From assembly GCA_024638215.1 (NCBI GenBank), contig JAHEKS010000011.1:1-35133 (forward strand): a DNA stretch of 35,133 bases, read 5' to 3'. The position numbers and the translations under genes were made by a program. The DNA comes from Acidobacteriota bacterium. GTDB lineage: Bacteria > Acidobacteriota > Terriglobia > UBA7540. Of the stretch, positions 1 to 8,262 are shown piece after piece (positions within the stretch are counted from its first letter, which is position 1; every line of letters starts with the position of its first letter). A model generated the notes under the pieces. It worked only from the letters and a program-made list of their open reading frames with translations. It searched no databases and was not told the DNA's origin.

Positions 1-302
1 CCAACGTTCAAGACCACGCCGCTCTTGACGTAAGTCTTGAACCCCTGCTTCTCCACCGTCACGCTGTAATCAGCGGGAAGCAGTTGGGGCAGAACGAACG
101 CCCCCACACTGTCCGTGGTGGTTTTGAACGAAGTGTTCCGGGCCAGATCCGTGGCCGTCACAGTGGCTTGCGGCACTGCCGCACCCTGGGGGTCAACGAC
201 CGTCCCCGTGATCGTTGCGGTCGTGCTGGTCACCTGCGCTGCCAGCGGCAGCTGCGCGGCCAGCGCAAGGATCACCACCAATACCAATTTACCTACTCGC
301 AT
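1..302 (-). CDS. N-terminus of Oar-like TonB-dependent receptor (partial)
   Basis: This frame is open to the window edge, so the ORF track omitted it. Reading from the ATG at 302 it gives a signal peptide (MRVGKLVLVVILALAAQLPLA) followed by a CarboxypepD_reg-like beta-sandwich (TITGTVVDPQGAAVPQATV ... GAFVLPQLLPADYSVTVEKQGF). That is the standard N-terminal arrangement of acidobacterial Oar/TonB-dependent outer-membrane proteins; the same domain opens the receptor at 32746. A strong AGGAGGAG ribosome site lies about 6 bases before the start. Plug and barrel lie outside the window, so a different secreted protein carrying this domain cannot be excluded. Substrate unknown. Confidence 0.75.
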   Translation of the reverse strand, partial: MRVGKLVLVVILALAAQLPLAAQVTSTTATITGTVVDPQGAAVPQATVTATDLARNTSFKTTTDSVGAFVLPQLLPADYSVTVEKQGFKTYVKSGVVLNV

Positions 303-1009
303 GGCACTCCTCCTCTTATTCTCAAAGACAGCGCGATTCGTCTTTAGCTTGATAGCGCGCTCTCCCAAACAGGGGACTCTTGGCAGCGAGAGGTCCCCCT
401 CGATTACACCCAACACGACGCACAGGAAACAGCAGATCGGCTCAGCATCTGGGCTCCTTCTACTCCTCACCCATCCGCTGTGCAATTGAATGTTTGTCAA
501 TCACTGTTAGCCATTGGTGAAGATTGAAAATGGCCTGAAAATGCCCATTTCGCACTCGAGTTTACTGTGTGTTCAACAGTTGTCGGAATCGGTGAGAGCG
601 GGCAACGGGAGACTGGCCTCAAGGGTGGCGACCCTGATCTGAGCTGGCATCTGCGTGCCAGACTGGGCACTCACCTGACAGCTTGTCCACAATTCGTGAA
701 CAAGTGCCAACCAGCTCAGCAGGTGCGGGTTTCTTGTCGTGCTGCCGATAGGAGTATGGTGGCCTTGTAAGAGCGTAGGTCAGACGGCTGGCCTCTGCAC
801 AAAAAAGTGGAGGCCACTGCGCGCAGTGCACTGGCCATGAGCTTTCACAAGGAGGGCGGGAAAACATGGGCAGGCGTCGGAAGGAATCGGTTGTCGGATC
901 AAAGATGAAGTGCGGGCGGCCCGGAGTATCTGAAGGGGACGGAATGGCTAGTCTCAGCCATGGCGATGGGGTCGCGTAGCAATGGTGGCTTTCTCGACCA
1001 TTTGAAAAC
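303..1009. other. Intergenic stretch without recognisable gene
   Basis: About 700 bases lie between the receptor start (reading left) and the 3' end of the TPR gene. The short ORFs on both strands (67-124 codons) have no recognisable domain, no convincing ribosome site and composition typical of random high-GC frames. It should contain the promoter of the leftward receptor, but no clear -35/-10 pair is visible. Confidence 0.4.
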
Positions 1010-2086
1010 CTAGCGGAGTGCTGGGTCCCTTGTTTCTTCCGGCTTCTCTTGCCCAGCCGTCATGCCAATCCATCTCATTCCTTCGACCCGATTCTGTGGC
1101 CCTCCAATCCCATTCAAGTACATGCTCCCCAGGCTGATTTGCGCGGCACGCACGCCATGTAGAGCGGCCTGCAAATACCATTTGCGTGCCTTGGCAGGGT
1201 TCTTTTCGACGCCCTTGCCCTGGCCATAGCAAGTGGCGACGCTGTTCATGGCTAAGGGAAGCCCCAACTTTGCCGCAGCGAGGTATTCGTTCAAGGCTCC
1301 CCGCAGGTCGTTTGATCTCTCCAAAGCCGTGCCGAGACTGAAATGGGCCTCGGCATAGTCGGGCATGAGTTTGAGCGCGTCACGGAACTGTGCAATGGCA
1401 CCTTGTATATCGCCCTCTCGATATAGGTCGAGCCCTAGGTTCCGGTGAGCATGCGCCACGTCCGGACTATGCTCCCTCAATTGGCTGGCAGCCCGATATT
1501 CAGTGATCGCGGCGGAAGTGTTGCCCATGCGGTCGAGGACGACTCCGAGGTTGTTCAAGGCGTCGGCGCGGTTCGGCTGAAGCTTGGCCACAGACCGGAA
1601 TTGGGCAGCAGCGCCTTCTAGATCTCCCTTGCTTTCAAGGGAAAGCCCCAGATTGAAATCTGCATCGGCGTACTCGGGTTCAAGTCGGATGGCCCCTCGG
1701 TATGCGGCGATGGCGTTGCCAAGGTCGCCGTTTTTTCTGAGAGCATTTCCGAGGCTGAAGTGGGCGTGGGCGTCTTCGGGCTTGAGCTTCACGGCCTCAC
1801 GACATTCAGCAACTGCTTCGTTCAGGTCGCCGGTGCGAGCGAAAACGATACACAAGTTGAGGCGAGCCTCAAAATAGTCAGGCCAGAGACGTAAGGCGGT
1901 TCGGTATTCAGAAATGGCGCCCTGAAGGTCGTAGTCGCTGAAGCGCACGTTCCCGCGAGTGAAATGAACCCCAGCACTCTTCTCCCTCTTGCAATCGGCC
2001 GGCGATCCCTCGCTGCGCAGGGCCCCGCTGGCAAAAAATACTAAGGATACACAGGCTCCGCACAGCACGCGTCTCCACCCGCCCAT
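1010..2086 (-). CDS. Secreted TPR and Sel1-repeat protein
   Basis: A 358-residue protein. Residues 1-28 form a signal peptide (MGGWRRVLCGACVSLVFFASGALRSEG). About seven tetratricopeptide repeats follow (residues ~38-275), recognisable by the recurring pattern AxxxLGxxLxxxGDLxxAIAxYRxAxxLxPxYAxAHxNLG. Two Sel1-type repeats close the protein (CYGQGKGVEKNPAKARKWYL and SMYLNGIGG). Such alpha-solenoids are protein-binding scaffolds, here probably periplasmic. TTGGAGGAAAA directly precedes the ATG and supports the start. It is divergent from the LysR gene and shares about 300 bases of upstream DNA with it, so regulation by that LysR is possible. The partner protein is unknown. Confidence 0.85.
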   Translation of the reverse strand: MGGWRRVLCGACVSLVFFASGALRSEGSPADCKREKSAGVHFTRGNVRFSDYDLQGAISEYRTALRLWPDYFEARLNLCIVFARTGDLNEAVAECREAVKLKPEDAHAHFSLGNALRKNGDLGNAIAAYRGAIRLEPEYADADFNLGLSLESKGDLEGAAAQFRSVAKLQPNRADALNNLGVVLDRMGNTSAAITEYRAASQLREHSPDVAHAHRNLGLDLYREGDIQGAIAQFRDALKLMPDYAEAHFSLGTALERSNDLRGALNEYLAAAKLGLPLAMNSVATCYGQGKGVEKNPAKARKWYLQAALHGVRAAQISLGSMYLNGIGGPQNRVEGMRWIGMTAGQEKPEETRDPALR

Positions 2087-2391
2087 TTTTCCTCCAACTT
2101 CTTGGCTACAGACGTTGTCGATACGTCCGGCGTTAGGTTGAGAAGTGTGTGTAATGACCAGTGTCGAGGATGCCCCGAAAACCGACTTTACCCCTGCGCC
2201 GTTTGGGCGTCAAGCTCCAATGTACTCTCCGAGACTGTGCCCAAATCGACCCCAGGCTGACGAGTTCGCAGCCCACGACCTAAACGTCCGAGGCCGCGTC
2301 GCCCACACGACCCATAAGGAAGAAGAAGAAATGGTTGCCCCTTATAATTCTCGTCGTCAGATGCTTCACCGTCTGTTAAGATTCAAGCCCG
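2087..2391. promoter_or_regulatory. Divergent intergenic region, TPR gene / LysR gene
   Basis: This 305-base region separates two divergent starts. A consensus-like TATAAT hexamer lies at 2343-2348, about 45 bases before the LysR ATG and suitable as its -10 box; no good -35 hexamer is seen at 17 bases from it. LysR regulators commonly bind such divergent regions (known for the family), but I could not identify a convincing T-N11-A box. The ORF called at 2145-2405 has no recognisable domain. Confidence 0.35.
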
Positions 2392-3300
2392 ATGGAGTTT
2401 CGTGAGCTGCGCAGTCTAGTCGCCCTAGCTGACCTGGGCGGCATCGCAAGGGCCGCCGAAAAGCTTCACCTCAGCGCGCCTGCCATTCACAAGCAACTGA
2501 AGCTATTGGAGTCGGAACTGGGAGTTCAACTTTACGAAAAGGTGGGCCGAAACCTCCACCTAACCCAGGCCGCTCAAATCCTGCTCCCTTACCTGAGAGA
2601 TATGCTTGCGGAGTATCAGTCAGCCCTTTCCGCGCTCGACGAATGGAAGGGTCTGAAGCGTGGTCTGGTGAGTATCGGCACGGGGCCTACGACGTACGTC
2701 CTGCCGGCTATCCTGAAAGAATTCCGCCACTTGCATCCCGGCGTAGAAGTTTTCGTCGAGACCGGGAACACACCTGTGCTCTTGGAGGACCTAAGCAAGG
2801 GCTCCCTGGATTTGGCCATGCTGGTCTCGGCCGACTTGGCGGAGCGGGAAGATTTTTGCGTCGAGGCCACGTGGGATTTCGAGTTTGTGCTGGTCTCGCA
2901 CCTGCGCCAGCCGCCGCGACGTCCACGCCTGTCTGATTTGCAGGATCACCGGTTCATCCTGTTCCGTAGAGGATCGCGGATGCAGGCTTCGATCGATCGA
3001 TACTTTGCCTCGCACGCGTTTGAACCTAATGCCGTCATGAGGCTCGACAACTCGGATCTCATCAGGGCCATGGTCCGCGCCGGCCTGGGAATCGCCTTGC
3101 TCCCGTATTGGGTAGTAGCTAGGGACATCAAGGATAGGCAACTCAGTCTCGTGCGCCAAGCTGAGCCGCCTCTCTTTTCCAAACTTGCCCTCGTAAGACG
3201 TAGAGTGAGCTACGTGCCGGGCCCCGTCCAGGCTTTTATTGCCGCGGCTCGCAATCTCGATCAAACACACCTCCGGCTTCTCACTGCGACTCGCCGGTAA
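2392..3300 (+). CDS. LysR-family transcriptional regulator
   Basis: 302 residues, the normal LysR length. Residues 1-60 are the winged helix-turn-helix (MEFRELRSLVALADLGGIARAAEKLHLS, then APAIHKQLKLLESELGVQLYEK), with the family features of AAEKLHLSAPAIHKQ as recognition helix. Residues ~90-295 form the periplasmic-binding-protein-like effector domain, opening with the typical GLVSIGTGPTTYVLPAILKEFRHLHPGVE. A helix linker connects the two. The effector is unknown. It is divergent from the TPR gene and may control it and itself, as is usual in this family. The ribosome site before the ATG is weak. Confidence in the family is high; target and ligand are not predictable. Confidence 0.93.
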   Translation: MEFRELRSLVALADLGGIARAAEKLHLSAPAIHKQLKLLESELGVQLYEKVGRNLHLTQAAQILLPYLRDMLAEYQSALSALDEWKGLKRGLVSIGTGPTTYVLPAILKEFRHLHPGVEVFVETGNTPVLLEDLSKGSLDLAMLVSADLAEREDFCVEATWDFEFVLVSHLRQPPRRPRLSDLQDHRFILFRRGSRMQASIDRYFASHAFEPNAVMRLDNSDLIRAMVRAGLGIALLPYWVVARDIKDRQLSLVRQAEPPLFSKLALVRRRVSYVPGPVQAFIAAARNLDQTHLRLLTATRR

Positions 3301-3461
3301 TTTCACCTTTCTTCAGCAAATATCTCAACCGCCCCGCAATCAGCGCGTTTCGGGCCTGCAACCTCTGGAGTGTGACTGCGAACTGTGATTGAGGATCGAG
3401 CAAGGGGGGTCAATGTAGTTGGCTGACCACAACCTTGCTTCCGGGAGCCTTGCTGTTAGGG

Positions 3462-4349
3462 TCAATCCGCGTCGGATTCCCAGAAACTAAACTTGGACGG
3501 GGTCTCCGGAACGTAATCCGAGTGCAAAACCACCCGAGTGTGATGAATCTGGGGGCTCAGCGTGTCCCGATAAGCAATGCAGCAACCCAGCCAGATATGA
3601 GCGACGTAACTCTTGTCGGGATCAATTGGTTCCTCAAGGGTGGAGCGCAATAGCGCGCTGCCCGTGAAATTAACTATCTCGTCGGTCGTTCTGCGGATGA
3701 GTGTCTTGGGCATGAGCGTCAGAGCAGCCATTGGGCTCTTGCACCGCTGCTCGCTTGTGTTCCACAGCGTTCTGTTTACCTGCTCTGGAACTCTAGGCTC
3801 AGCCGTAGTAATGCCGTGGAACTCAAAGGGGGCAATCTTGATAGCAGGGGAATTTCCGAAGTTTTTAATTGTAAAAGAGACTCGCGCTTTTATAGCTCCA
3901 ACTTCTGGCGGCCCATCCGCAGTTGTCCTTTTGAGCACCAAGCTGACGCTCTCAACGGTAGGGGCATGTTCGAGATCAATTCCAACCCAAGGGCGCTCGC
4001 CGTTGATAAGTGTCTCAGCACTTTTCCTTGCCGCGTCCGCACTCATTTGCTGCGCTCCAGTCTGAACCTGCATCTGACCCAAAGTCTGAGCAAAGGCAGC
4101 CTGATTATCCTTCAGAGTTCGCGCAGCAGTAGAGGCAGCGCTTTCAGCGGCATTGGCGCCTTGCTTGGCAGCATCGGCGGCCTGCTTGGAGGCTCTGGCC
4201 GCTTTGATGGAAATTCTCAGGCCTCTGCGCATGTATTCGGCCTGTTTGCAAATGGCGAAGACCATGACTATGGTCACGAGAGCGTAGACAAACGTAGCAA
4301 CGGCAATGAGATTATTAGCCGTGAACCAACCCAAGCTGAAGTGTTCCAT
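3462..4349 (-). CDS. Membrane-anchored coiled-coil protein of unknown function
   Basis: A 295-residue protein. One strong transmembrane helix (residues ~13-35, LIAVATFVYALVTIVMVFAI) is followed by an Ala/Gln/Lys-rich heptad region (~40-115, ASKQAADAAKQGANAAESAA) predicted as a coiled coil. A C-terminal globular part follows, beginning at the conserved-looking ERPWVGIDLEHAP and reading like an immunoglobulin-type beta domain (ARVSFTIKNFGNSPAIKIAPFE). Small membrane proteins with an RPWV motif after a coiled coil are common unannotated bacterial proteins. AAGGAG lies seven bases before the ATG and supports this start. The first 76 bases overlap, in another frame, the over-long C-terminus of the glycosidase upstream. 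Confidence 0.7.
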   Translation of the reverse strand: MEHFSLGWFTANNLIAVATFVYALVTIVMVFAICKQAEYMRRGLRISIKAARASKQAADAAKQGANAAESAASTAARTLKDNQAAFAQTLGQMQVQTGAQQMSADAARKSAETLINGERPWVGIDLEHAPTVESVSLVLKRTTADGPPEVGAIKARVSFTIKNFGNSPAIKIAPFEFHGITTAEPRVPEQVNRTLWNTSEQRCKSPMAALTLMPKTLIRRTTDEIVNFTGSALLRSTLEEPIDPDKSYVAHIWLGCCIAYRDTLSPQIHHTRVVLHSDYVPETPSKFSFWESDAD

Positions 4350-6745
4350 GCTGTGCTCCTTACGGTCGTCGTTGTCCTGTTCGGCATTGGATTTGTATGC
4401 CTAGGGTCTTCATATTTAGTCCCGGTGTGGATCGGGGAGCATCGCGCCGAGCGTAGTTTCACAGCCCAGATTTCGCCGTCACTCAGGTTCTTATCCAGCG
4501 TCACGTTCCCACGGGTCTGGGTGAACCGGACCGGGCGATCGGTCATGATACCTTTCGCCTCGCCGACGCGCCATGGAATCCGGATCGAAATGGAAGTGTG
4601 GGCGGGCTTGTGAGCATGATTGAAGATGAAGATCAGTTGCTCGTGCGGGCTGACCAACCGGCGCACCTCCACTTCGCCGGTCCCCTGGCCGGAAACCTTC
4701 ACGTCCGCGCGGACTCCCGCGCCCCGCGCCAGCGCAAGCAACAGATGCGCCGTGGACGGATCGTGCTGGCGCTCGTAAGAAAGAGCCAGGAACGTTCCCG
4801 CCAGGATGGCTTTCCCCTTGCCGTAATTCTTTTCGACCATGGCCGGCTGGCCGTCTTGAAGACGCGCCAGGACCCGCGCGCCCTCGAGCGGCTCCAACTC
4901 TTCCTCGAAAGCATCACCGCGCACCGCTGCGCCGGCTTTCATGCCGGGCAAGCCGGTTGAGGGTTCCATCAGCAGGCGGGCGGAGGTGACCGGTCGGATC
5001 AGCTCTTCCCGGGCGCCGAACACCTGCGAGAGTCCAAAGCCCGGAATCACCTCGCTCGCAAATCCCCGAGCGTCGTTCCAGGCGAGCCGCGCCTCCGCCA
5101 CCGCCGTTCCGCCCTGCTCAACGTAGCGCTTCACTCCTTCCGCCACCTGCTGCGACAGCATGACCGCATAGGGCAGAAACAGAATCTTGTAGGCCCGCAC
5201 CCTGCCGTCCGTCACATCCTGGGTACTCACAAAATCCACGGGAATCTGTTGCTCCAGGAAAGCGCGGTCGAGGCCTTGCAGCGAATCGCGTTCCGCATTG
5301 CCCAGCGTCGAGAGCGACGATTCCGTTCCGCCCACCATGTAAGACAGGCGGTTGTAAAGGATCGCCACCTGCGCCGCGGCCGGCTGGGCCCTGTCAAGGT
5401 CAGCGGCATTTCGTTCGATGATCCTCGCCGTCTCGCCAGCGGTTCGCGCCCGTGGCGTCAGCGTGCCGTCCAGGTGGATCAATCCGTACCCGTTCGATTC
5501 GTACCCGGCGTTCATCGGATACCAAGCATAAAGGGCAATTTCGCGCGCCCCGTGCGCGATCACCTCCCACATCCAGTAGGCTTCATCGTGAGCGGTGACG
5601 GGCTCCGCGATGCGCATTCCCGTGACGCCCTGGCCCGCCTGCAATTCACCGATCCAAAACCCCTTGCCAAAGCTGTGCCCGGCTGAGCGCTCAAAGTCCA
5701 ACCCCGCCGCCAAGTGCTCGTAGGACCACGGATGTCTGGACTCCGCATGCTTGGGATAGAGCGATGTGCCGAAGAAGTCGGCACTCTCCGCCATCTTCCA
5801 GTCATCCGGCTCGCCATAGCCGTCCCGGGGATCAGTGAACAATCCCGGCACTGCCGCGTGGCTGGTGATGGGATGAAGATGATCGGCGCTGCGGACCGCA
5901 TCCACTCGCGTCTTCAAATCCGCCGCCAGCTTTTCGCTAATAAACGCCCGCCAGTCCAGGTAGTCCGTGAAGGAAAGAATGGTTGAAAACCTCGGCGCCG
6001 TCACCTCGTTCCAGCTTGCAAATCCGCGGTACCACGCCTTGTTCAGCGCCGCCAGAGTCCGGTATTTCGCCTGCAGCCAGCGCCGAAATCGCTCTTGCGT
6101 GTAGCGGTTGTAGCCAAACTCGGGGTTGTTGAGATAGCCGAACTCCGCCCAGTTGACGAGGTGCGGCTCGCTCCACACATCCCAGCCGTAGAGCGAGGGG
6201 TAGCGGTTCGCGTCCTCGGACAGCGCCTCGAGGAATTTCACAACCTCGGTGTGAACAGCCGGATCGTCCACGGAGTATCCGGGCGCCGCCTGGGAATCGA
6301 TGACCGCTCCCGAACGGTCCACAAACCGCGCGTCGGGATAGCGTTGGCCCACCCAGTCCGGCGCGGAATCTGTATAGATCTGCACAATCACCCGCAGACC
6401 TCGCGCCTGGGCAAGCTGAAGCAGGAGGTTGAGATTTTGGAAGTCAAACTGCCCGGGCGCGGGCTCGGCCGTGGCCCAGTCCACCCAGCACTTGACGGTG
6501 TTAAAGCCCACCGCCCTGATCTGGTCCAGATCCTCGCCCCAGCGTTCGGCGCTTGAGGCGTTGACCGGCTCCAGCATCGGAGCGCGCGCCTTGCCGCCGC
6601 CATACCACACCGCGACCGGGAAAAAGGGCTGCGGAGGCGAAGCTGCCTGAGGCGCGCCGGGACTGAGGGCGGCCCGCACCAGCCAGAGCGTCAGAACCGC
6701 GCTCAAGATTCCGAACCCGCCCCGCCTTGTCTTCACAACCTTCAT
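4274..6745 (-). CDS. GH42-like beta-galactosidase family glycoside hydrolase
   Basis: 823 residues with an N-terminal membrane or signal segment (~10-30). Residues ~42-430 form a GH42-type (beta/alpha)8 barrel. The candidate acid/base is Glu193 in GWDVWSEPHL and the candidate nucleophile is Glu367 in FWIGELQAGQG, both at the expected strand ends. Residues ~455-660 resemble the GH42 trimerisation (glutamine-amidotransferase-like) domain (ILFLPYAVMLSQQVAEGVKRYVEQGG, GKGKAILAGTFL), followed by a short C-terminal beta domain. It probably hydrolyses beta-galactosides or related plant or exopolysaccharide glycosides outside the cytoplasm. GGAGGAAG precedes the ATG. It follows the SIS gene by 85 bases on the same strand, so they are probably one operon. 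The last ~60 residues (after WAVKLRSA) look non-native and overlap the next gene. Confidence 0.88.
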   Translation of the reverse strand: MKVVKTRRGGFGILSAVLTLWLVRAALSPGAPQAASPPQPFFPVAVWYGGGKARAPMLEPVNASSAERWGEDLDQIRAVGFNTVKCWVDWATAEPAPGQFDFQNLNLLLQLAQARGLRVIVQIYTDSAPDWVGQRYPDARFVDRSGAVIDSQAAPGYSVDDPAVHTEVVKFLEALSEDANRYPSLYGWDVWSEPHLVNWAEFGYLNNPEFGYNRYTQERFRRWLQAKYRTLAALNKAWYRGFASWNEVTAPRFSTILSFTDYLDWRAFISEKLAADLKTRVDAVRSADHLHPITSHAAVPGLFTDPRDGYGEPDDWKMAESADFFGTSLYPKHAESRHPWSYEHLAAGLDFERSAGHSFGKGFWIGELQAGQGVTGMRIAEPVTAHDEAYWMWEVIAHGAREIALYAWYPMNAGYESNGYGLIHLDGTLTPRARTAGETARIIERNAADLDRAQPAAAQVAILYNRLSYMVGGTESSLSTLGNAERDSLQGLDRAFLEQQIPVDFVSTQDVTDGRVRAYKILFLPYAVMLSQQVAEGVKRYVEQGGTAVAEARLAWNDARGFASEVIPGFGLSQVFGAREELIRPVTSARLLMEPSTGLPGMKAGAAVRGDAFEEELEPLEGARVLARLQDGQPAMVEKNYGKGKAILAGTFLALSYERQHDPSTAHLLLALARGAGVRADVKVSGQGTGEVEVRRLVSPHEQLIFIFNHAHKPAHTSISIRIPWRVGEAKGIMTDRPVRFTQTRGNVTLDKNLSDGEIWAVKLRSARCSPIHTGTKYEDPRHTNPMPNRTTTTVRSTAWNTSAWVGSRLIISLPLLRLSTLS

Positions 6746-6830
6746 CTCGAGACAGCTTCCTCCAGGCTGTACGAAGCCGAAGCCCCGCCTCTCGTTTCAG
6801 TCAGAAGGCAACGCAGGTTTGAGGCGTTGC

Positions 6831-7586
6831 TCAGGGAACGCGCCGGGAAACCCGCCGCGCGTGTTCCACGAAAACCTGCTGGTTGTAATCAGGAGCAAGT
6901 CCCGCATTGGGGGAGACGAAGGTCAGCGGCTTGCGTCCACTCTTGACCAACCGTGAGGCGGTCTCCGCCACCAACGCCATGGCAATCGAAACGCTCGCCA
7001 CCGTCGAACCCGCCGCAAACTTCTCCCGCATCCCCTCGACTTCCACCAGGGCGTCTTCGGGCGGCACGCAGTTGTCTATGGCGATGTCAGCGACATCCGG
7101 GAGCTGCTGGCCGCTCGAATGCGTCGCTTTGGCCTGGCGGCGATTCTGGTGGGAAGAAACGGTGATGACCGTCAACCCGCGCCGCTTGGCCTCCATCGCG
7201 GCTTCGACGGGGGCAGCGTTCAGCCCGCCGTGCGAGAAAATCAGGATGGAATCCCTCGGCTCGAGCTGGTAGCTTGCCAGGATGTTTTGGGCGTAGCCCT
7301 CCTGGCGTTCCAGCCACAGTAACTCGCGCGCGCCGCCCGGCCCCACCACGTTGAACCACATGAGGCGGGGGTCGTAAATGGGGCAGAAGCCCACAAAGCT
7401 GCCATAGCGCGGAAACACGTCCAGAACGGGGATCACCGAGTGCCCACTCCCGAACAAGTAAACCAATCCTTCTGACTCGACCGATTTTGCCATCGCGGCG
7501 CCGGCGCTCGCTATTGCGGCGCCTTGCGTCTCCTCAATCTGCCTCAACACTGCGCGAATCCGAGAAAAATACACTTCCGATGACAT
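6831..7586 (-). CDS. SIS-domain phosphosugar-binding protein (UPF0309-like)
   Basis: 251 residues. The single SIS domain spans about residues 20-215: the first strand and phosphate-binding loop read LVYLFGSGHSVIPVLD, and the second Ser/Gly-rich site is DSILIFSHGGLNAAPVEAAMEAKRRG followed by LTVITVSSHQN. The length and the acidic DNCVPPEDALVEVEG segment match UPF0309/sugar-isomerase-type proteins, which bind phosphosugars and probably interconvert amino- or keto-sugars. It acts in the cytoplasm. It is the first gene of the leftward pair with the GH42-like glycosidase, suggesting use of the released sugar after phosphorylation. GAGAGGAAG lies 8-9 bases before the ATG. The exact substrate is not predictable. 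Confidence 0.85.
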   Translation of the reverse strand: MSSEVYFSRIRAVLRQIEETQGAAIASAGAAMAKSVESEGLVYLFGSGHSVIPVLDVFPRYGSFVGFCPIYDPRLMWFNVVGPGGARELLWLERQEGYAQNILASYQLEPRDSILIFSHGGLNAAPVEAAMEAKRRGLTVITVSSHQNRRQAKATHSSGQQLPDVADIAIDNCVPPEDALVEVEGMREKFAAGSTVASVSIAMALVAETASRLVKSGRKPLTFVSPNAGLAPDYNQQVFVEHARRVSRRVP

Positions 7587-8137
7587 AGCTAAAGTCTTCC
7601 TCTCCGGAACCGCGCCCCGCAGTCTTGCCGACCCAACACCGGCGCACCCCCATGCTTCATCATCCTCGGTGTAGGTTCAAGCGCTTCACCGCTGTAACGA
7701 CATATCCCCACAGTGCGCGGGCGACAAGCAACACTAGGCAACAAAGGCTCTGACGCAATCAAGTCCTTATGTGCTGATCATCATAACAATGTCAAGTGAC
7801 TTTTTGCAGCGTGACGTCCCCGTGCTGCGCCCGCGGCAGAACCGCGGCCCGCCAGCGCCCCTTCAACCAGCAAGATCACGCTGGACTTGTGTGCGCGAGC
7901 GACTACCTGGTAGGGTCGGGGACTGGCGCGGTAGCGTCCGCAGAACGTGCGGTGCTCCGGTCAGAAGGAACTACTACGCCACGCCGACATTCGAACCACG
8001 TTGAATATTTGCACTCAGGTCGTATCGTCAGAAAAGCGCGAGGTAGCCTCGAGAGTCGTCAACGCTCTATGGAAGTGAATGTGTACGAAGTTGTACTTTT
8101 TCAGAAATCGTTCTTGAGGCTGAGTCCTTTAGAATGA
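7587..8137. other. Intergenic region upstream of the SIS gene, no gene seen
   Basis: About 550 bases. The part next to 7586 must hold the promoter of the leftward SIS-GH pair. The short ORFs (77-113 codons, rich in Arg and Pro) have no recognisable domain. The right end abuts the tRNA-Pro 3' fragment, so part of this stretch may belong to a decayed integrated element. Confidence 0.35.
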
Positions 8138-8182
8138 TGGTCGGGGCGCCCAGATTTGAACTGGGGACCTTTTGGTCCCGAA
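8138..8182 (-). pseudogene. 3' half of tRNA-Pro(CGG), att-site-like remnant
   Basis: Read on the minus strand, this stretch has an anticodon loop TTCGGGA (anticodon CGG), the 3' anticodon stem strand, a T-arm with stem CCCAG/CTGGG around loop TTCAAAT, and the 3' acceptor strand CGCCCCG followed by A and an encoded CCA. The matching 5' half (acceptor CGGGGCG, D-arm, 5' anticodon strand) is absent: upstream of the loop the sequence TACAG cannot pair with CCAAA. Identity stops at the anticodon loop, a common crossover site for tyrosine integrases. The frame at 8067-8252 containing VPSSNLGAPT is an artefact of this tRNA sequence. Confidence 0.8.
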
Positions 8183-8220
8183 CTGTAAACTGGACGATCG
8201 CTACTGAATACGACAAGTAG

Positions 8221-8228
8221 AGATCACC
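8221..8228. repeat. Target-site duplication, left copy
   Basis: AGATCACC lies immediately outside the left inverted repeat and is repeated exactly at 10096-10103, immediately outside the right one. Eight bases is within the range known for IS4-family elements. Confidence 0.85.
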
Positions 8229-8262
8229 GTAAACGTCCGGTTTTGCTTTCAATTACCCACAA
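8229..8262. repeat. Left terminal inverted repeat of the IS
   Basis: The outer part GTAAACGTCCG and inner 18 bases GCTTTCAATTACCCACAA are mirrored at 10062-10095 (outer part GTAAGCGTCCG on the opposite strand, inner 18 identical). The five bases between are not conserved. The last codons and TGA stop of the transposase lie inside this repeat. Confidence 0.88.

Noticed and set aside
3281-3403. 40-codon minus-strand frame with a helix-like LQARNALIAGRLRYLLKKGE
   Set aside because: Protein-like, but starts with TTG after a stop, has no ribosome site and overlaps the LysR 3' end; too short to support.
8067-8252. 61-aa ORF containing VPSSNLGAPT
   Set aside because: The peptide is the translation of the tRNA-Pro 3' region and part of the IS end; a common spurious call.
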